From the NCBI GenBank assembly GCA_041660045.1, contig JBAZXA010000003.1, positions 186,001-250,000 on the forward strand: DNA of 64,000 bases, written 5' to 3'. A program made the translations under genes and the position numbers. Source of the DNA: WM-3-3 sp041660045. GTDB lineage: Bacteria; Pseudomonadota; Gammaproteobacteria; Methylococcales; Methylomonadaceae. The notes beneath the pieces are model-generated. The model had not been told where the DNA came from and made no database searches. It saw only the letters and a program-made list of their open reading frames with translations. How positions within the stretch are numbered: the first letter of the stretch is position 1; the number at the start of each line of letters is the position of its first letter. This document shows positions 26,550 to 35,815 of the stretch, in pieces.

Positions 26550-28658
26550 TTATTTAAACAACCCCTTTAGTAAATCACTGGCACCTGGGCCAATTTTCTT
26601 ATCGAGTTTATCTAAGAGTTTATTTTTTTCTTCTTCCAATTTAGCCTTACCTTGTTCAGTTAACATATGTTTGGCATCCACTGCATAAACCGGCTTATTG
26701 AATGTACCCCCAATATGGAAAGCTAGAGGAATGCCTTCAATTTGTTCCGGCTCCGTTGCCGTGGCCGCTTTTTTTATAAGCTTAGCTATAATATGGTAAT
26801 CAATAGCCTGGGTATTTAAATCCAAACGGCCATTTCCATCAGCATAGACCTTAGCCGAATGCGCTACTAAATCATTATTTTGTAACACGCCTTGTTGAAT
26901 GACACCCGTCGCGTTAATGTCCGAGAATACACTTTGCTCATGTTTACTATTGGTAGGCAAAGCAGCACCAGCAACCAAAGCTTTGCCATTATCTATCATG
27001 CTTTGGATATTAAAGCCCTTAATAGTACCGTCTTGTAACTGTAAGCTTAACTTTCCATTTAAGTTTGATGTTATTTCCGTCATTTGCTTACCACTGGCTT
27101 GTAACTGAGCCTGTATATTGGCTTTACCCGTCATTACCAAATCATCCTTAAAATTCTTAATTAATGGCGCCAATTGCACGCCCTGCAATTGGCCATTAAA
27201 TGTATACTTTGGCGATGTTTCGTGTACATCCACTCTAAAATCGCTCAGGCTAGAACCTTGATAAATGTCAGCAATGGCTTGCTGGCCCACTAAAGCGCCA
27301 TCTTTTGCATCAACTTTGAGCCGAATTTTTTGCATATTAACGCCATTTACCTTAAGTTTCTCTAGCGTCAATTGGCCATCCAGCTTAAGCTCTTTCAATT
27401 GCTCTACAGGGATCAAAGCGGCTCCTGCCGCTGCCGCAGCAATTGGGCTTGCTATGGGTTTAGCAGCGATATTAGCATTGCTTGGGGTTAAATATCGGTC
27501 CAAATCTAAGGTATCCATTGCCAAATTGAACGCTATTACTCCTTGGGCTAGATCGCTTACACCTAAAACACCGTTCAGGTGGCTATCATCAATTTGCATA
27601 AGTAAGTTTTGAAAATCTATTGAGTTTGCTGTAGCTAATAAATCGAAATCTAACTTCACTAAGGACAACGCATTACTGTCTTGCATTATTGGCAACGGCA
27701 CACCTAACTCACGCATTAACTCTGCTCCATTAAATTCAGCAATACTAACTTTGCCTGCAAATTTAGGCTGATGACCAATCTCACTGCCATTCATGTCGGC
27801 CAACATTACAAGATTAGCCACTTTAAGCGCCAAGCCATCAAGCCTGGCCGATTCACGGCTAACATCTACACCTAACTTAGCTATTTGCATCGTAGTGCTG
27901 AGCTTAGGCTTATCCTGACGTTGAGTCTCCGATTTTAAAAGCAACTGGCTTAACGTAATATAGGAAAAATCTTGCTCAATTTTTACCGCTGTATCCAGTG
28001 TGAGCGCTTCGTTTAAAACTTTGCCGTCCAAATCGCTCATTACCGATAATGAAACATCAAATGGCTTGCCCAATGTAAACGCCGTACTTTTAAAATTTAC
28101 TGCAGTTAATGTTAAACGTTGTGGTTGCGCTTGGTCATTCCAGTTTATAGTTGCATTTTCAAAACTAATACCACCGATACCCAACAGCTGATAAGCCTCC
28201 GCTGTTGACACCGTCGTTGGGGCTTGCGTTGATGGCTGCGCAGTGGCTTGTTGTGCTTTTATCAAGTCTGCCCAATTCGTTAGGCCTTGCCGGTTTTTTG
28301 CTAAATTTAATACTAATCCTTTGACCACAATCTGGCTGATATCTAACTTTTTATAGAATAAAGGCAACAACTTGACCTTTATAGCCACTGCTTTCGCTTC
28401 AGCAAACAAAGGTTGTTCAAAGCCTGGCGCGTTAGTAAGCGTCATTTTACCTGTGCGCAAGCCTAACCAAGGAAACACAGATAAGTGTACATCGCCTTCC
28501 AGCACTAAAATGCGTCCGGTATTGTCCTTGGCGAGGGTTTCAATTTTTTGTTTGACCCAGTTGCTATCAAACCAATATGTTAATGCAACTGAACTGATAA
28601 GCATGATTATAGCCAGCACAGCAAGCATGCTCAGCAGAGTTTTTGTATGCTTTTTCAT
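26550..28658 (-). CDS. AsmA-family envelope protein
   Basis: A 702-residue protein with one N-terminal transmembrane helix (about residues 7-29, LLSMLAVLAIIMLISSVAL) and a long periplasmic beta-rich AsmA/DUF748 domain (GRILVLEGDVHLSVFPWLGL, then repeated LDGxLxLxxL strands). AsmA-like proteins are bridge-type lipid transfer or outer-membrane assembly factors. The central Ala-rich segment (PIASPIAAAAAGAA) is a low-complexity linker. An asmA-mutY arrangement is common in gammaproteobacteria. Confidence 0.85.
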   Translation of the reverse strand: MKKHTKTLLSMLAVLAIIMLISSVALTYWFDSNWVKQKIETLAKDNTGRILVLEGDVHLSVFPWLGLRTGKMTLTNAPGFEQPLFAEAKAVAIKVKLLPLFYKKLDISQIVVKGLVLNLAKNRQGLTNWADLIKAQQATAQPSTQAPTTVSTAEAYQLLGIGGISFENATINWNDQAQPQRLTLTAVNFKSTAFTLGKPFDVSLSVMSDLDGKVLNEALTLDTAVKIEQDFSYITLSQLLLKSETQRQDKPKLSTTMQIAKLGVDVSRESARLDGLALKVANLVMLADMNGSEIGHQPKFAGKVSIAEFNGAELMRELGVPLPIMQDSNALSLVKLDFDLLATANSIDFQNLLMQIDDSHLNGVLGVSDLAQGVIAFNLAMDTLDLDRYLTPSNANIAAKPIASPIAAAAAGAALIPVEQLKELKLDGQLTLEKLKVNGVNMQKIRLKVDAKDGALVGQQAIADIYQGSSLSDFRVDVHETSPKYTFNGQLQGVQLAPLIKNFKDDLVMTGKANIQAQLQASGKQMTEITSNLNGKLSLQLQDGTIKGFNIQSMIDNGKALVAGAALPTNSKHEQSVFSDINATGVIQQGVLQNNDLVAHSAKVYADGNGRLDLNTQAIDYHIIAKLIKKAATATEPEQIEGIPLAFHIGGTFNKPVYAVDAKHMLTEQGKAKLEEEKNKLLDKLDKKIGPGASDLLKGLFK

Positions 28659-28784
28659 ATTGTCCCTGTCGATTAAATGATGCCACCGTCGCCATAATCG
28701 AATATGATAAAACTTGGTGGTTAAGGTAGAATTTTATCTGTAATGCCAAATTAACGATAATAATAATTAAACAAGGGGGTTAAA

Positions 28785-29069
28785 ATGTTGTTATTTGCGA
28801 AATTTGCCGGAATAGCGGTATTGGTGTGGTTTTACTTAACCGGAAAAGAACAAGGTGAACCCCCTATTAAATGGGCGATTATTGGCCTGATTGGTTATTG
28901 GGTAGTTTGGTGGGCGATAAAATTATCGGTGGTGGCGGTTTTAGCTAGCTTAGTAGCAAAAAGCCCAACTGGAACTTTTTTAGTACTACAAATACCCGCG
29001 CTAGTCGGCCTTATTGGCGCATTTTTGATTAGAAAAAAATTAATAGCCGACGCCTTAAAAGTAAAATAA
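28785..29069 (+). CDS. Small three-helix membrane protein, unknown function
   Basis: A 94-residue protein with three predicted transmembrane segments (about residues 4-19, 30-57 and 66-84) and a Lys-rich C-terminus. A strong AAGGGGG Shine-Dalgarno precedes ATG 28785. I do not recognise a family. It is monocistronic and ends at a strong bidirectional terminator shared with the peroxiredoxin gene. Confidence 0.7.
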   Translation: MLLFAKFAGIAVLVWFYLTGKEQGEPPIKWAIIGLIGYWVVWWAIKLSVVAVLASLVAKSPTGTFLVLQIPALVGLIGAFLIRKKLIADALKVK

Positions 29070-29078
29070 TGCAGGCAT

Positions 29079-29114
29079 AAAAAAGGCGCATCGCTGGTAG
29101 CATGCGCCTTTTTT
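29079..29114. terminator. Bidirectional rho-independent terminator
   Basis: A GGCGCA/TGCGCC stem is flanked by an A-run on the left and a T-run on the right, so it works for the convergent small membrane protein and peroxiredoxin genes. Confidence 0.9.
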
Positions 29115-29137
29115 ATCTAAGCAAAAGCCTAAACTGA

Positions 29138-29740
29138 TTATAATTTCTCAGCGTTTTTATCTAGGTATTCAGCAACGCCGCTTGGGCTTGCATTCATACC
29201 TGCATCGCCTTTTTTCCAGCCTGCAGGGCAAACTTCGCCATGGCTTTCAAAAAATTGTAACGCATCAACCATACGTAACAACTCATCCATATTACGGCCT
29301 AAGGGTAAGTCGTTAACAACTTGGTGGCGAACCATACCATTTTTGTCAATTAAAAAAGTACCACGGAAAGCCACACCACCTTCTGATTCAACATCATAAT
29401 CTTTAGCAATTTCATGTTTTAAATCAGCAGCTAAGGTATAACGCACAGCACCGATACCGCCTTGGTTAATTGGGGTGTTACGCCAAGCGTTATGGGTGAA
29501 ATGTGAGTCAATAGAAACACCAATAACTTCAACACCACGGCTTTTGAATTCATCAATACGATGATCCATAGCGATTAACTCACTTGGACACACAAAAGTG
29601 AAGTCTAAAGGATAGAAAAATATGACTGCATACTTTCCGCTAGTCGCTTCAGAAAAGTTGAACGAATCAACTATTTGACCATCACCTAAAACGGCAGGTA
29701 CTGTAAAATCAGGTGCTTGCTTACCAACTAGAACGCTCAT
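29138..29740 (-). CDS. Typical 2-Cys peroxiredoxin (AhpC/TSA family)
   Basis: A 200-residue peroxidase. The peroxidatic Cys51 sits in YPLDFTFVCPSE and the resolving cysteine in HGEVCPAGWKKG near residue 172. It reduces hydrogen peroxide and organic peroxides using thioredoxin or AhpF. The C-terminus is of the PRDX/TsaA type rather than enterobacterial AhpC. No OxyR or AhpF gene is adjacent. It ends at the shared terminator. Confidence 0.92.
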   Translation of the reverse strand: MSVLVGKQAPDFTVPAVLGDGQIVDSFNFSEATSGKYAVIFFYPLDFTFVCPSELIAMDHRIDEFKSRGVEVIGVSIDSHFTHNAWRNTPINQGGIGAVRYTLAADLKHEIAKDYDVESEGGVAFRGTFLIDKNGMVRHQVVNDLPLGRNMDELLRMVDALQFFESHGEVCPAGWKKGDAGMNASPSGVAEYLDKNAEKL

Positions 29741-30040
29741 CGATTATCTCCAGATCATAGAAAACAACAGGGTTACGAAAACAACCACTCAACAGTGGAA
29801 TGTCTGCATTCTACACCAATCCAGTCAGAAAATATCTAGATGTCAGCCTATAAATTTATGGCTAATAGGGTTGCACACTTAAAACATACTTAAAAAATTT
29901 GTAATCATTAGCTTACATTCATTAAATATTTACCGTATAATGATAGCAACTGTACTAAGGGGATCTTTAATTTTTTTCTTTTAGCAGTAAATTTGGGTTG
30001 TTAGTTTTCTATCATCATTTATTGTTTGTAGGGCATCACT
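29741..30040. promoter_or_regulatory. Divergent promoter region, peroxiredoxin / AP2-like gene
   Basis: AT-rich, no gene. It must contain the promoters of the two divergent genes; a possible -10 (TATAAT) occurs near 29935 upstream of the AP2-like gene, without an obvious -35. Confidence 0.4.
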
Positions 30041-30556
30041 ATGGCAAAACACAAACATATCACTGAACCCGATGTGTTCGGTTTTCAAGTACGTATTGTT
30101 CGGCGAGGGAAAGAGAGTAGCCGTTATTTCTCACATAAACTTTGGGGTAATAAAAGTAAGTCTTTAAAAGCTGCTATTACCTGGCGGGATCAAATGTTAG
30201 CCGTGTTAAAAGGAAGCAAAACACGGTTCTTAAAACCCCCAAAAAACAAAACCACTACGGGCTTAACTGGCGTTTCTAGGACGATAAAATACGACCATCG
30301 TAAAGATAAAAGTTATCTTTGTTATACCGTATTTTGGGTAAATAACTGTAAATCCAAAAACAAAACATTCCAAGTGGGCAATGTCAACAAAGTAACTGCG
30401 GATGACGAATTACATGCTTTTCGGACAGCGCGCTTATTTCGAAGCTGCTATGAGTTTTCTATCGACAACGATTTAATGTTTGATGAAAGCAAATTTACCA
30501 ATTGGAAGAAACTACGTGTGTATGAGGATGAGAACTTAAATGCGGTAATGGTGTAA
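30041..30556 (+). CDS. Protein with two AP2-like DNA-binding repeats
   Basis: A 171-residue basic protein. Residues about 12-56 (FGFQVRIVRRG then SRYFSHKLWG and AAITWRDQML) and about 75-138 (TGLTGVSRTIKY, FWVNN, KNKTFQVG, AFRTARLFRS) look like two AP2-type three-strand-plus-helix repeats. Bacterial AP2 domains occur in homing endonucleases and a few free-standing proteins. No nuclease motif (HNH or GIY-YIG) is visible. Function is unknown; a small DNA-binding protein is the best guess. The assignment is by eye. Confidence 0.6.
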   Translation: MAKHKHITEPDVFGFQVRIVRRGKESSRYFSHKLWGNKSKSLKAAITWRDQMLAVLKGSKTRFLKPPKNKTTTGLTGVSRTIKYDHRKDKSYLCYTVFWVNNCKSKNKTFQVGNVNKVTADDELHAFRTARLFRSCYEFSIDNDLMFDESKFTNWKKLRVYEDENLNAVMV

Positions 30557-30581
30557 CCTTCTTGTTAGTAAAGTCTGCCGC

Positions 30582-31847
30582 CTAGTTTAACAAACCCAGC
30601 GGCTTTAACTGATAGTTTTGTTGCGGCCCTTTCCAAGATAAATATAACATGGTACCGTCATTGATCAAAAATGGCTGGTCACCCTGTTCTGTCGTTTTAA
30701 AAATGGTTACCGAAGGCAACCATGTGTTACCGTTATCAACAGACTGCATTAGCTTAATCAAGTTGTGTTGCCCATCGTACTCTTGCCAGACTATATTGAC
30801 ATGAGCGCCAAATGCGAGCACATGAGGATGGCCTGCTCCCGCTTCACCAAATGGCTTAGGCTTAGAAAAATGTCGGCCTTGGTCTTTAGAATGGGCATAA
30901 AACAAGCCTTGGCTAGTCTCTGAATTACTAAACCAAACGCTGTGGAAAATTCCGTTATCTGAGATTGATAATGCTGGCCCATGGTGGGGACAAGCTTCAA
31001 TTTTCCAATTGTCTTGGCCTACCCGAAAAGTGTCCCCCGGAGTTTTCCAATCATAAAACTTCACTAAGGCATGGTCACGGATACCACCTTCAAAAATATG
31101 TCGCCAAAAGATCACGGGGGTATTATCTGGGGCAATAGCTGAATCTAGCCTACAACATTGGCATGTATGGGTTGCAATCCGGTTATTCGGGTAGAAGTGC
31201 TGCCCACCGTCGTTAGACCAGGCATAATATAAGGAAGTCCCTTCATAAGGCTGACCTGCTTTTTTAGCTGCCTCAAAATCTCTGGCATCTAACCATGCTA
31301 TAAAAATCTCACCTTGTTTACCGATAGCCAGAGTATCAAAACGGTGGCTAATCATTGCAGAATCGTTATTGACAGTCATAGGCGAGGTAAAGTGCTTACC
31401 TCCATCTGAAGATCGGCTAAACCGGATATAGCCGGTATAGCGGGGTTCCAATTTCAAAGTCCATGTTAAAAAGATATTGCCCTGCCTATCCAATTTAATT
31501 TTTGGGCGGTACTCGCCTTTAGCTTCCACTTTTTCAGCAATAGGGTTCACTATAACTGGCAAGGAAAAACTGATGCCTTTATCATTGGATGATTGCACAT
31601 AAATATGTTCATTACGCACCCAGGCAATCCATAACACGCCTTTATGATCAAAGGTAGCGGTTATTGTTTCACTACATTTATTTGTTGTTAAATCAACGGT
31701 CTCATAACAGGGTTTTTTACTCTCCACAACAGCGGCATTGTTGCCATGTTTAGCCATAGCTATTTCAGGCTGAACTGGTGTTTCACAGGCACAAGCGCTC
31801 AGCAAGGCTAAAATGACTGAACTTGAAAATAAAGCTGTAACTTTCAT
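30582..31847 (-). CDS. Beta-propeller (BNR-repeat) lipoprotein with CxCC motif, copy 1
   Basis: A 421-residue outer-envelope lipoprotein. The lipobox LLSACACE ends a signal peptide. The body has Asp-box/BNR repeats (SSDGGKHF, SNDGGQHF, SKDQGRHF, SVDNGNTW) of a sialidase-type propeller. It lacks recognisable sialidase catalytic motifs (no FRIP), so enzymatic annotation would be unsafe. Shared with its paralogue at 34634-35815 are THTCQCC, GGIRDHA and IEACPHHGPALS, suggesting a conserved cysteine site. Start at ATG 31847; an in-frame upstream extension to 31922 would spoil the signal peptide. It lies downstream of the TonB receptor on the same strand. Confidence 0.75.
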   Translation of the reverse strand: MKVTALFSSSVILALLSACACETPVQPEIAMAKHGNNAAVVESKKPCYETVDLTTNKCSETITATFDHKGVLWIAWVRNEHIYVQSSNDKGISFSLPVIVNPIAEKVEAKGEYRPKIKLDRQGNIFLTWTLKLEPRYTGYIRFSRSSDGGKHFTSPMTVNNDSAMISHRFDTLAIGKQGEIFIAWLDARDFEAAKKAGQPYEGTSLYYAWSNDGGQHFYPNNRIATHTCQCCRLDSAIAPDNTPVIFWRHIFEGGIRDHALVKFYDWKTPGDTFRVGQDNWKIEACPHHGPALSISDNGIFHSVWFSNSETSQGLFYAHSKDQGRHFSKPKPFGEAGAGHPHVLAFGAHVNIVWQEYDGQHNLIKLMQSVDNGNTWLPSVTIFKTTEQGDQPFLINDGTMLYLSWKGPQQNYQLKPLGLLN

Positions 31848-31869
31848 AAAACCGCGACCCAATATAAAT

Positions 31870-31882
31870 TTAACAGTGTTAA
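31870..31882. promoter_or_regulatory. TTAAC-N3-GTTAA dyad before lipoprotein copy 1
   Basis: A perfect 5-bp dyad (TTAACAGTGTTAA) lies 23 bases upstream of the start codon. It resembles the TAACATAGTTTA core of the repeated elements at 34581 and 36978, so it may bind the same regulator. Confidence 0.4.
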
Positions 31883-32038
31883 GTGACACAAAAACAATTA
31901 GCTTAAAGATGTTTTCAAACAATTATTCTTAAGGCCCCCCAATCGTATGCCTAATCTAAGCCATAGTGTTATGGCCATGCTACTTGCTAACGTAGCTGGC
32001 CTTAAAACGGGGTAGCCACAGATTTGGCAGGTTTTAGC

Positions 32039-34423
32039 TCAATAGGTGTATTTCACTTCCGCAAAGTAAGAACGTTGCGGAAAAGGGTGGAAAATAAAGT
32101 ACTTATCATTAGTGATATTATCAATGCCGGCGGCAAGGCTGATTTGCTTGGTGAGTTGGTAACGTGTACGCAAATCAATCACAAAAAAGCTGCCTAAGCC
32201 TATATAGGTGTCGGCATTGACATCACTGTTATCCAATTGCCCAAACTGCCTATCACTATAACGCCCACTAATCGAGGCACTAAATTTTTCTATCGGCCGA
32301 TAGGTAATCGTACCGGTGGCACGCCAAGTTGGCACACGCGGCTGACGCCTACCAACGGTATTGGGGTTGGCAGCGTTATTGGTAATCCTAGAATCGGCCC
32401 AAGTTGCACTACCGGATAAATCCAACCCATTGATCCCAACATTTTGTTTATCGGCAGCAAACTCAATACCAAAGGTGTTGATCTCATCAATGTTTTGTAC
32501 CGTATTGATTGGTGTGCCATTGGTGTTTCTAAAAATCGTGCTAGGCTGGCTAAAGATTGCGTTAATTACCCGTTCATGAAAAAAACTTAATCGTAATTTT
32601 CCTTCATCCAAAAAATAAGTGGTTGCTAATTCTGATGACAAACCATCCTCTGGTTTAAGATTTGGATTGGCGTTCAGCACTGAAACCGTTTGGCCTGTCC
32701 GGTTATCGATCGCAGTGGGCGTAATTTGGTATAACTCGGTCACCGTTGGAAAACGGTAAGCCTGGCCGATCGATGCGGTTTCTTGCCAACGCTCAGCCGG
32801 TAGCCAGCGTAATGAGGCTTTTGGGGAAAACCGTAAATCACTGCGGTTAGATTGGGCAACCGTAATTAAATTAGATCCACTAAGGGCAGAATTGGTGCCA
32901 TCAAAAGCATTCCAATTCTCAAGCCTACCGCCCAAGGTTAAACGCCATTGTTTATTGAAGTCCCACACATCTTGCGTCCAAATAGCGTTGGTTTCCGTTT
33001 TACCTTCGGAATTACCACGCAGGCTACCGTTACTGCCGGTACGAAAATCGCTGACATTAAATATTGGGTTATATAACTCATATAAATCATTATGGTAACC
33101 TAAACTAACCTCATGATCTCCCCATTTAGTGCTAGGTCGCCATATCCCTTTGGCATCAACTGTATGCCAGCCAGTACCGGTTAATTGCACATTCTGTCCA
33201 GCTCCTGCTGGAGCCGCTAAGGCTACTCCACCGACGACATTCTGAGCTGTTAACGGCGACCGTAAGGTATCTGTTGCATAATTGACTATGCTGGCATTTA
33301 AATCCCAATCAAATAATCCACCCGTATCTGATTTTATAGCTAGACCATGGGACCATTGTTGCTGGTCGGCAATATTATCAGCCAAGGCAGTGGCACCAAC
33401 AGCATAACGCTGACCGCCAATATTTACATTACCACTATAAATTTGATTACCGGCAATATCCCTTAAAAAGGTATTAGCCCTGGCAACGGCATTATTTTCC
33501 CATAAACCTAAGGTATAAGCGGCGCGGATGTCAGGGGTTATATCGTAAGCTAATTTCCATTTAAAGGTATCTTGCTCTGTATGGGTAATATTAGTTTCAC
33601 CCAAGATCTGATAAGGTTGGTTACGAATATCCAAATCGGCAACAGCGCCTGTCACCACAGGTAAACCTGCAACACTGGTGTTGCCAGTGGTGACACGGCT
33701 AGCTGTGGCATAAGCAATAGGTTGGCTGTCTGAATCTAAATGGCTGACATCAAAACGCCAGGCAAACTTTCCCCAACGGTCACCGAAATTAAAATTATAT
33801 TGCTGCGAACTGAAGGAAGATTTACTACCATACAGTTCAAAGTCTTGGAAAGACGTATTAAAACTGGCGCTGGCCTCAAACTTGTCTGGGAGGCGTGTGC
33901 TTATATCAACCACACCGCCCAATGAATTGCCTGAATAAGCAGCTGAAAACGGGCCATACAACACATCAATACGGTCTATTTCTGACGGTGATACCAAATT
34001 CCAGCGAGGTGAACCCGTATTGCCATTGTTGTTACCCAGCAAGGAAGATAACAAAATGCCATCGGCATAAATTAGTGTCCGTGCACTCGCGGAAGTACCC
34101 GAAGTTCTGGAACCGATAGGGGCATTAGTGTCGCCGGTATAGCGTTTGCGCACTAAAATGCTAGGGAAATATTTAATAGCGTCTTCAGCGCTGACTAAAT
34201 TTGTTGTTTTTTCTAAAGTTGCTTTAGTCACACCTTCCGTGGTGTTTGGAAATTTTTCTTTTTCTGCTTTAGACTTTAGTTCCGTCTCAGCAACAGCATC
34301 AACCTGGATTTCTGGGAGTTGTTTAGCGGCTGCACTGTTGTCTTGTCCCGTTGCTGAGTCTTCTGCATAGGCTACAACACTGATGCAAGTTAATGCACAC
34401 AGCAGCCTAGAATATCTGTCCAT
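32039..34423 (-). CDS. TonB-dependent outer-membrane receptor
   Basis: A 794-residue receptor. A signal peptide and a candidate TonB box (LPEIQVDAV, about residues 36-44) precede the plug domain (TLIYADGILLSSLLG, then EIDRIDVLYGPFSAAYSGNSLGG, about residues 115-173), and a 22-stranded barrel ends in the aromatic signature AEVKYTY. Such receptors import metal chelates, cobalamin or other large solutes using TonB energy; the ligand is not readable. It is followed on the same strand by lipoprotein copy 1, and upstream is a 37-bp element shared with the other operon of this cluster. Confidence 0.92.
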   Translation of the reverse strand: MDRYSRLLCALTCISVVAYAEDSATGQDNSAAAKQLPEIQVDAVAETELKSKAEKEKFPNTTEGVTKATLEKTTNLVSAEDAIKYFPSILVRKRYTGDTNAPIGSRTSGTSASARTLIYADGILLSSLLGNNNGNTGSPRWNLVSPSEIDRIDVLYGPFSAAYSGNSLGGVVDISTRLPDKFEASASFNTSFQDFELYGSKSSFSSQQYNFNFGDRWGKFAWRFDVSHLDSDSQPIAYATASRVTTGNTSVAGLPVVTGAVADLDIRNQPYQILGETNITHTEQDTFKWKLAYDITPDIRAAYTLGLWENNAVARANTFLRDIAGNQIYSGNVNIGGQRYAVGATALADNIADQQQWSHGLAIKSDTGGLFDWDLNASIVNYATDTLRSPLTAQNVVGGVALAAPAGAGQNVQLTGTGWHTVDAKGIWRPSTKWGDHEVSLGYHNDLYELYNPIFNVSDFRTGSNGSLRGNSEGKTETNAIWTQDVWDFNKQWRLTLGGRLENWNAFDGTNSALSGSNLITVAQSNRSDLRFSPKASLRWLPAERWQETASIGQAYRFPTVTELYQITPTAIDNRTGQTVSVLNANPNLKPEDGLSSELATTYFLDEGKLRLSFFHERVINAIFSQPSTIFRNTNGTPINTVQNIDEINTFGIEFAADKQNVGINGLDLSGSATWADSRITNNAANPNTVGRRQPRVPTWRATGTITYRPIEKFSASISGRYSDRQFGQLDNSDVNADTYIGLGSFFVIDLRTRYQLTKQISLAAGIDNITNDKYFIFHPFPQRSYFAEVKYTY

Positions 34424-34560
34424 TGAGGTTCCTTAATTATTATTATGAAACCTCTGAAACAGCACTTATTAAGCCAACTATATATTAATTATTTAAATTA
34501 ATAAGTTAAGCTATTAAAACGTTATATTTCGACATAACACCATAAAAAATAAGGCAAAAC

Positions 34561-34597
34561 ACATAAATTTATTTAATTAGATAACATAGTTTAATTA
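34561..34597. promoter_or_regulatory. 37-bp element upstream of the TonB receptor (copy A)
   Basis: Contains ATAACATAGTTTAATTA at 34581-34597, identical to a copy at 36978-36994; across 37 aligned positions only six differ by my count. It lies about 140-175 bases upstream of the receptor start. A shared operator or promoter element is inferred. Confidence 0.55.
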
Positions 34598-34633
34598 GCT
34601 CACGAAAAGCTGTGCAGTCAAAAACAAAGCAAC

Positions 34634-35815
34634 TTACTCTGCAGGAATTAAACGGTAACCTTCAGCTTTTGTATACCAGGAAACATACATATGGGCATCG
34701 CTTACTTTCAAACTTGCCGCGCCTGCCTCACTGCTTGAATGTGCTAAAGTTTTAACAGCTGACCAAGTTAACCCTTGGTCTTTCGACAAAACAAAACGGA
34801 TATGCGTTTGGTTGCCGTCAAATTCACTCCAAACCATACCTATTTGGTTATCCATTACCGCCAAAGCGGGATGACCGGCTAGTTGCTGGGCATCGCCAAA
34901 TGCTTTTGGTTCGGAAAGTTTGCGGCCTTGTTCATCAGAATAGGCATAGAACAAGCCTTGGCGCCTAGCACCCTGGGTAAACCAAGCCGCATGATAACGG
35001 CCGGTATGGTCAATGGATAAGGCCGGGCCTTGTTCTGGGCAGGCCTCAATATTCCAGCCATCATTCGTTGCCCGCCACGATTGCCAAGCACCGGTTAAAC
35101 CCTGGCGAACAAAACCATGATCACGAATTTGGCCAAAATAAACCTGACGGGTAAACAGGACAATTTCGCCCGTAGGCTCGGTAGCCATTGCAATGGCACA
35201 GCATTCACATTGGCTTTCTGCAATTTTTTGACCGGCGCTGACTGTACCCGAAGCTTGGCCTTTTGCCCAATATAAAGCGGCAGCCGAGGCATCCGTGCCA
35301 TGCTCGCGGTTATCGTGCCAAAATAATACGGCTACACCTTCTTTGTTTACCGCTAAATTAACCAAGCCATGTTGTGCGTTTTTTGCTTGGTCACTAACGG
35401 GAACAGGTTTTGAAAAAACAAGGCCATCAATTGAACTACTAAAAAACGCTGTCCAAGGGCGGTAATCATCAGCCGCATAAGTAACATAGACCACACCTTT
35501 GGCATTAACCGCAATATGCGGGCGGTCTTCATTATTACCCCGGATTTTTTGCGCTTGTGCATTCACTACTACAGCTTGGGAATAACTTTTTCCCCTATCT
35601 TCCGAATGGTCGACATAAACATGTTGGTCATCTGTCAACAACCGCCAAAGCCAGCCATGGCTGTCAATAGTCGTCGAAATTTGGTTGGGGACAATTTGAG
35701 ATGCAGAAAACAGGTGTTTTTCACTACTGCCCGCACACGCTGTCAAACCTAAAACAATTACTAAAGCCAGGCTTTGTAGCATTATTTTTTTACTGGTCTT
35801 AAACAGTTTTAACAT
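34634..35815 (-). CDS. Beta-propeller lipoprotein with CxCC motif, copy 2
   Basis: A 393-residue paralogue of the lipoprotein at 30582-31847. It has a lipobox (LGLTACAGS) and propeller repeats. Landmarks shared with copy 1 are SQCECC, GQIRDHG, NIEACPEQGPALSI, and QGLFYAYSDEQGR. The cysteine cluster plus a cysteine before Pro is conserved in both, which suggests a metal- or redox-related site. As in copy 1, sialidase catalytic residues are not recognisable. Its start directly abuts the stop of the upstream barrel gene, so the two are co-translated. Confidence 0.75.
   Translation of the reverse strand: MLKLFKTSKKIMLQSLALVIVLGLTACAGSSEKHLFSASQIVPNQISTTIDSHGWLWRLLTDDQHVYVDHSEDRGKSYSQAVVVNAQAQKIRGNNEDRPHIAVNAKGVVYVTYAADDYRPWTAFFSSSIDGLVFSKPVPVSDQAKNAQHGLVNLAVNKEGVAVLFWHDNREHGTDASAAALYWAKGQASGTVSAGQKIAESQCECCAIAMATEPTGEIVLFTRQVYFGQIRDHGFVRQGLTGAWQSWRATNDGWNIEACPEQGPALSIDHTGRYHAAWFTQGARRQGLFYAYSDEQGRKLSEPKAFGDAQQLAGHPALAVMDNQIGMVWSEFDGNQTHIRFVLSKDQGLTWSAVKTLAHSSSEAGAASLKVSDAHMYVSWYTKAEGYRLIPAE

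Noticed and set aside
30582..35815. True sialidase function for the two propeller lipoproteins
   Set aside because: BNR repeats are present but FRIP and catalytic residues are not visible; fold label only.
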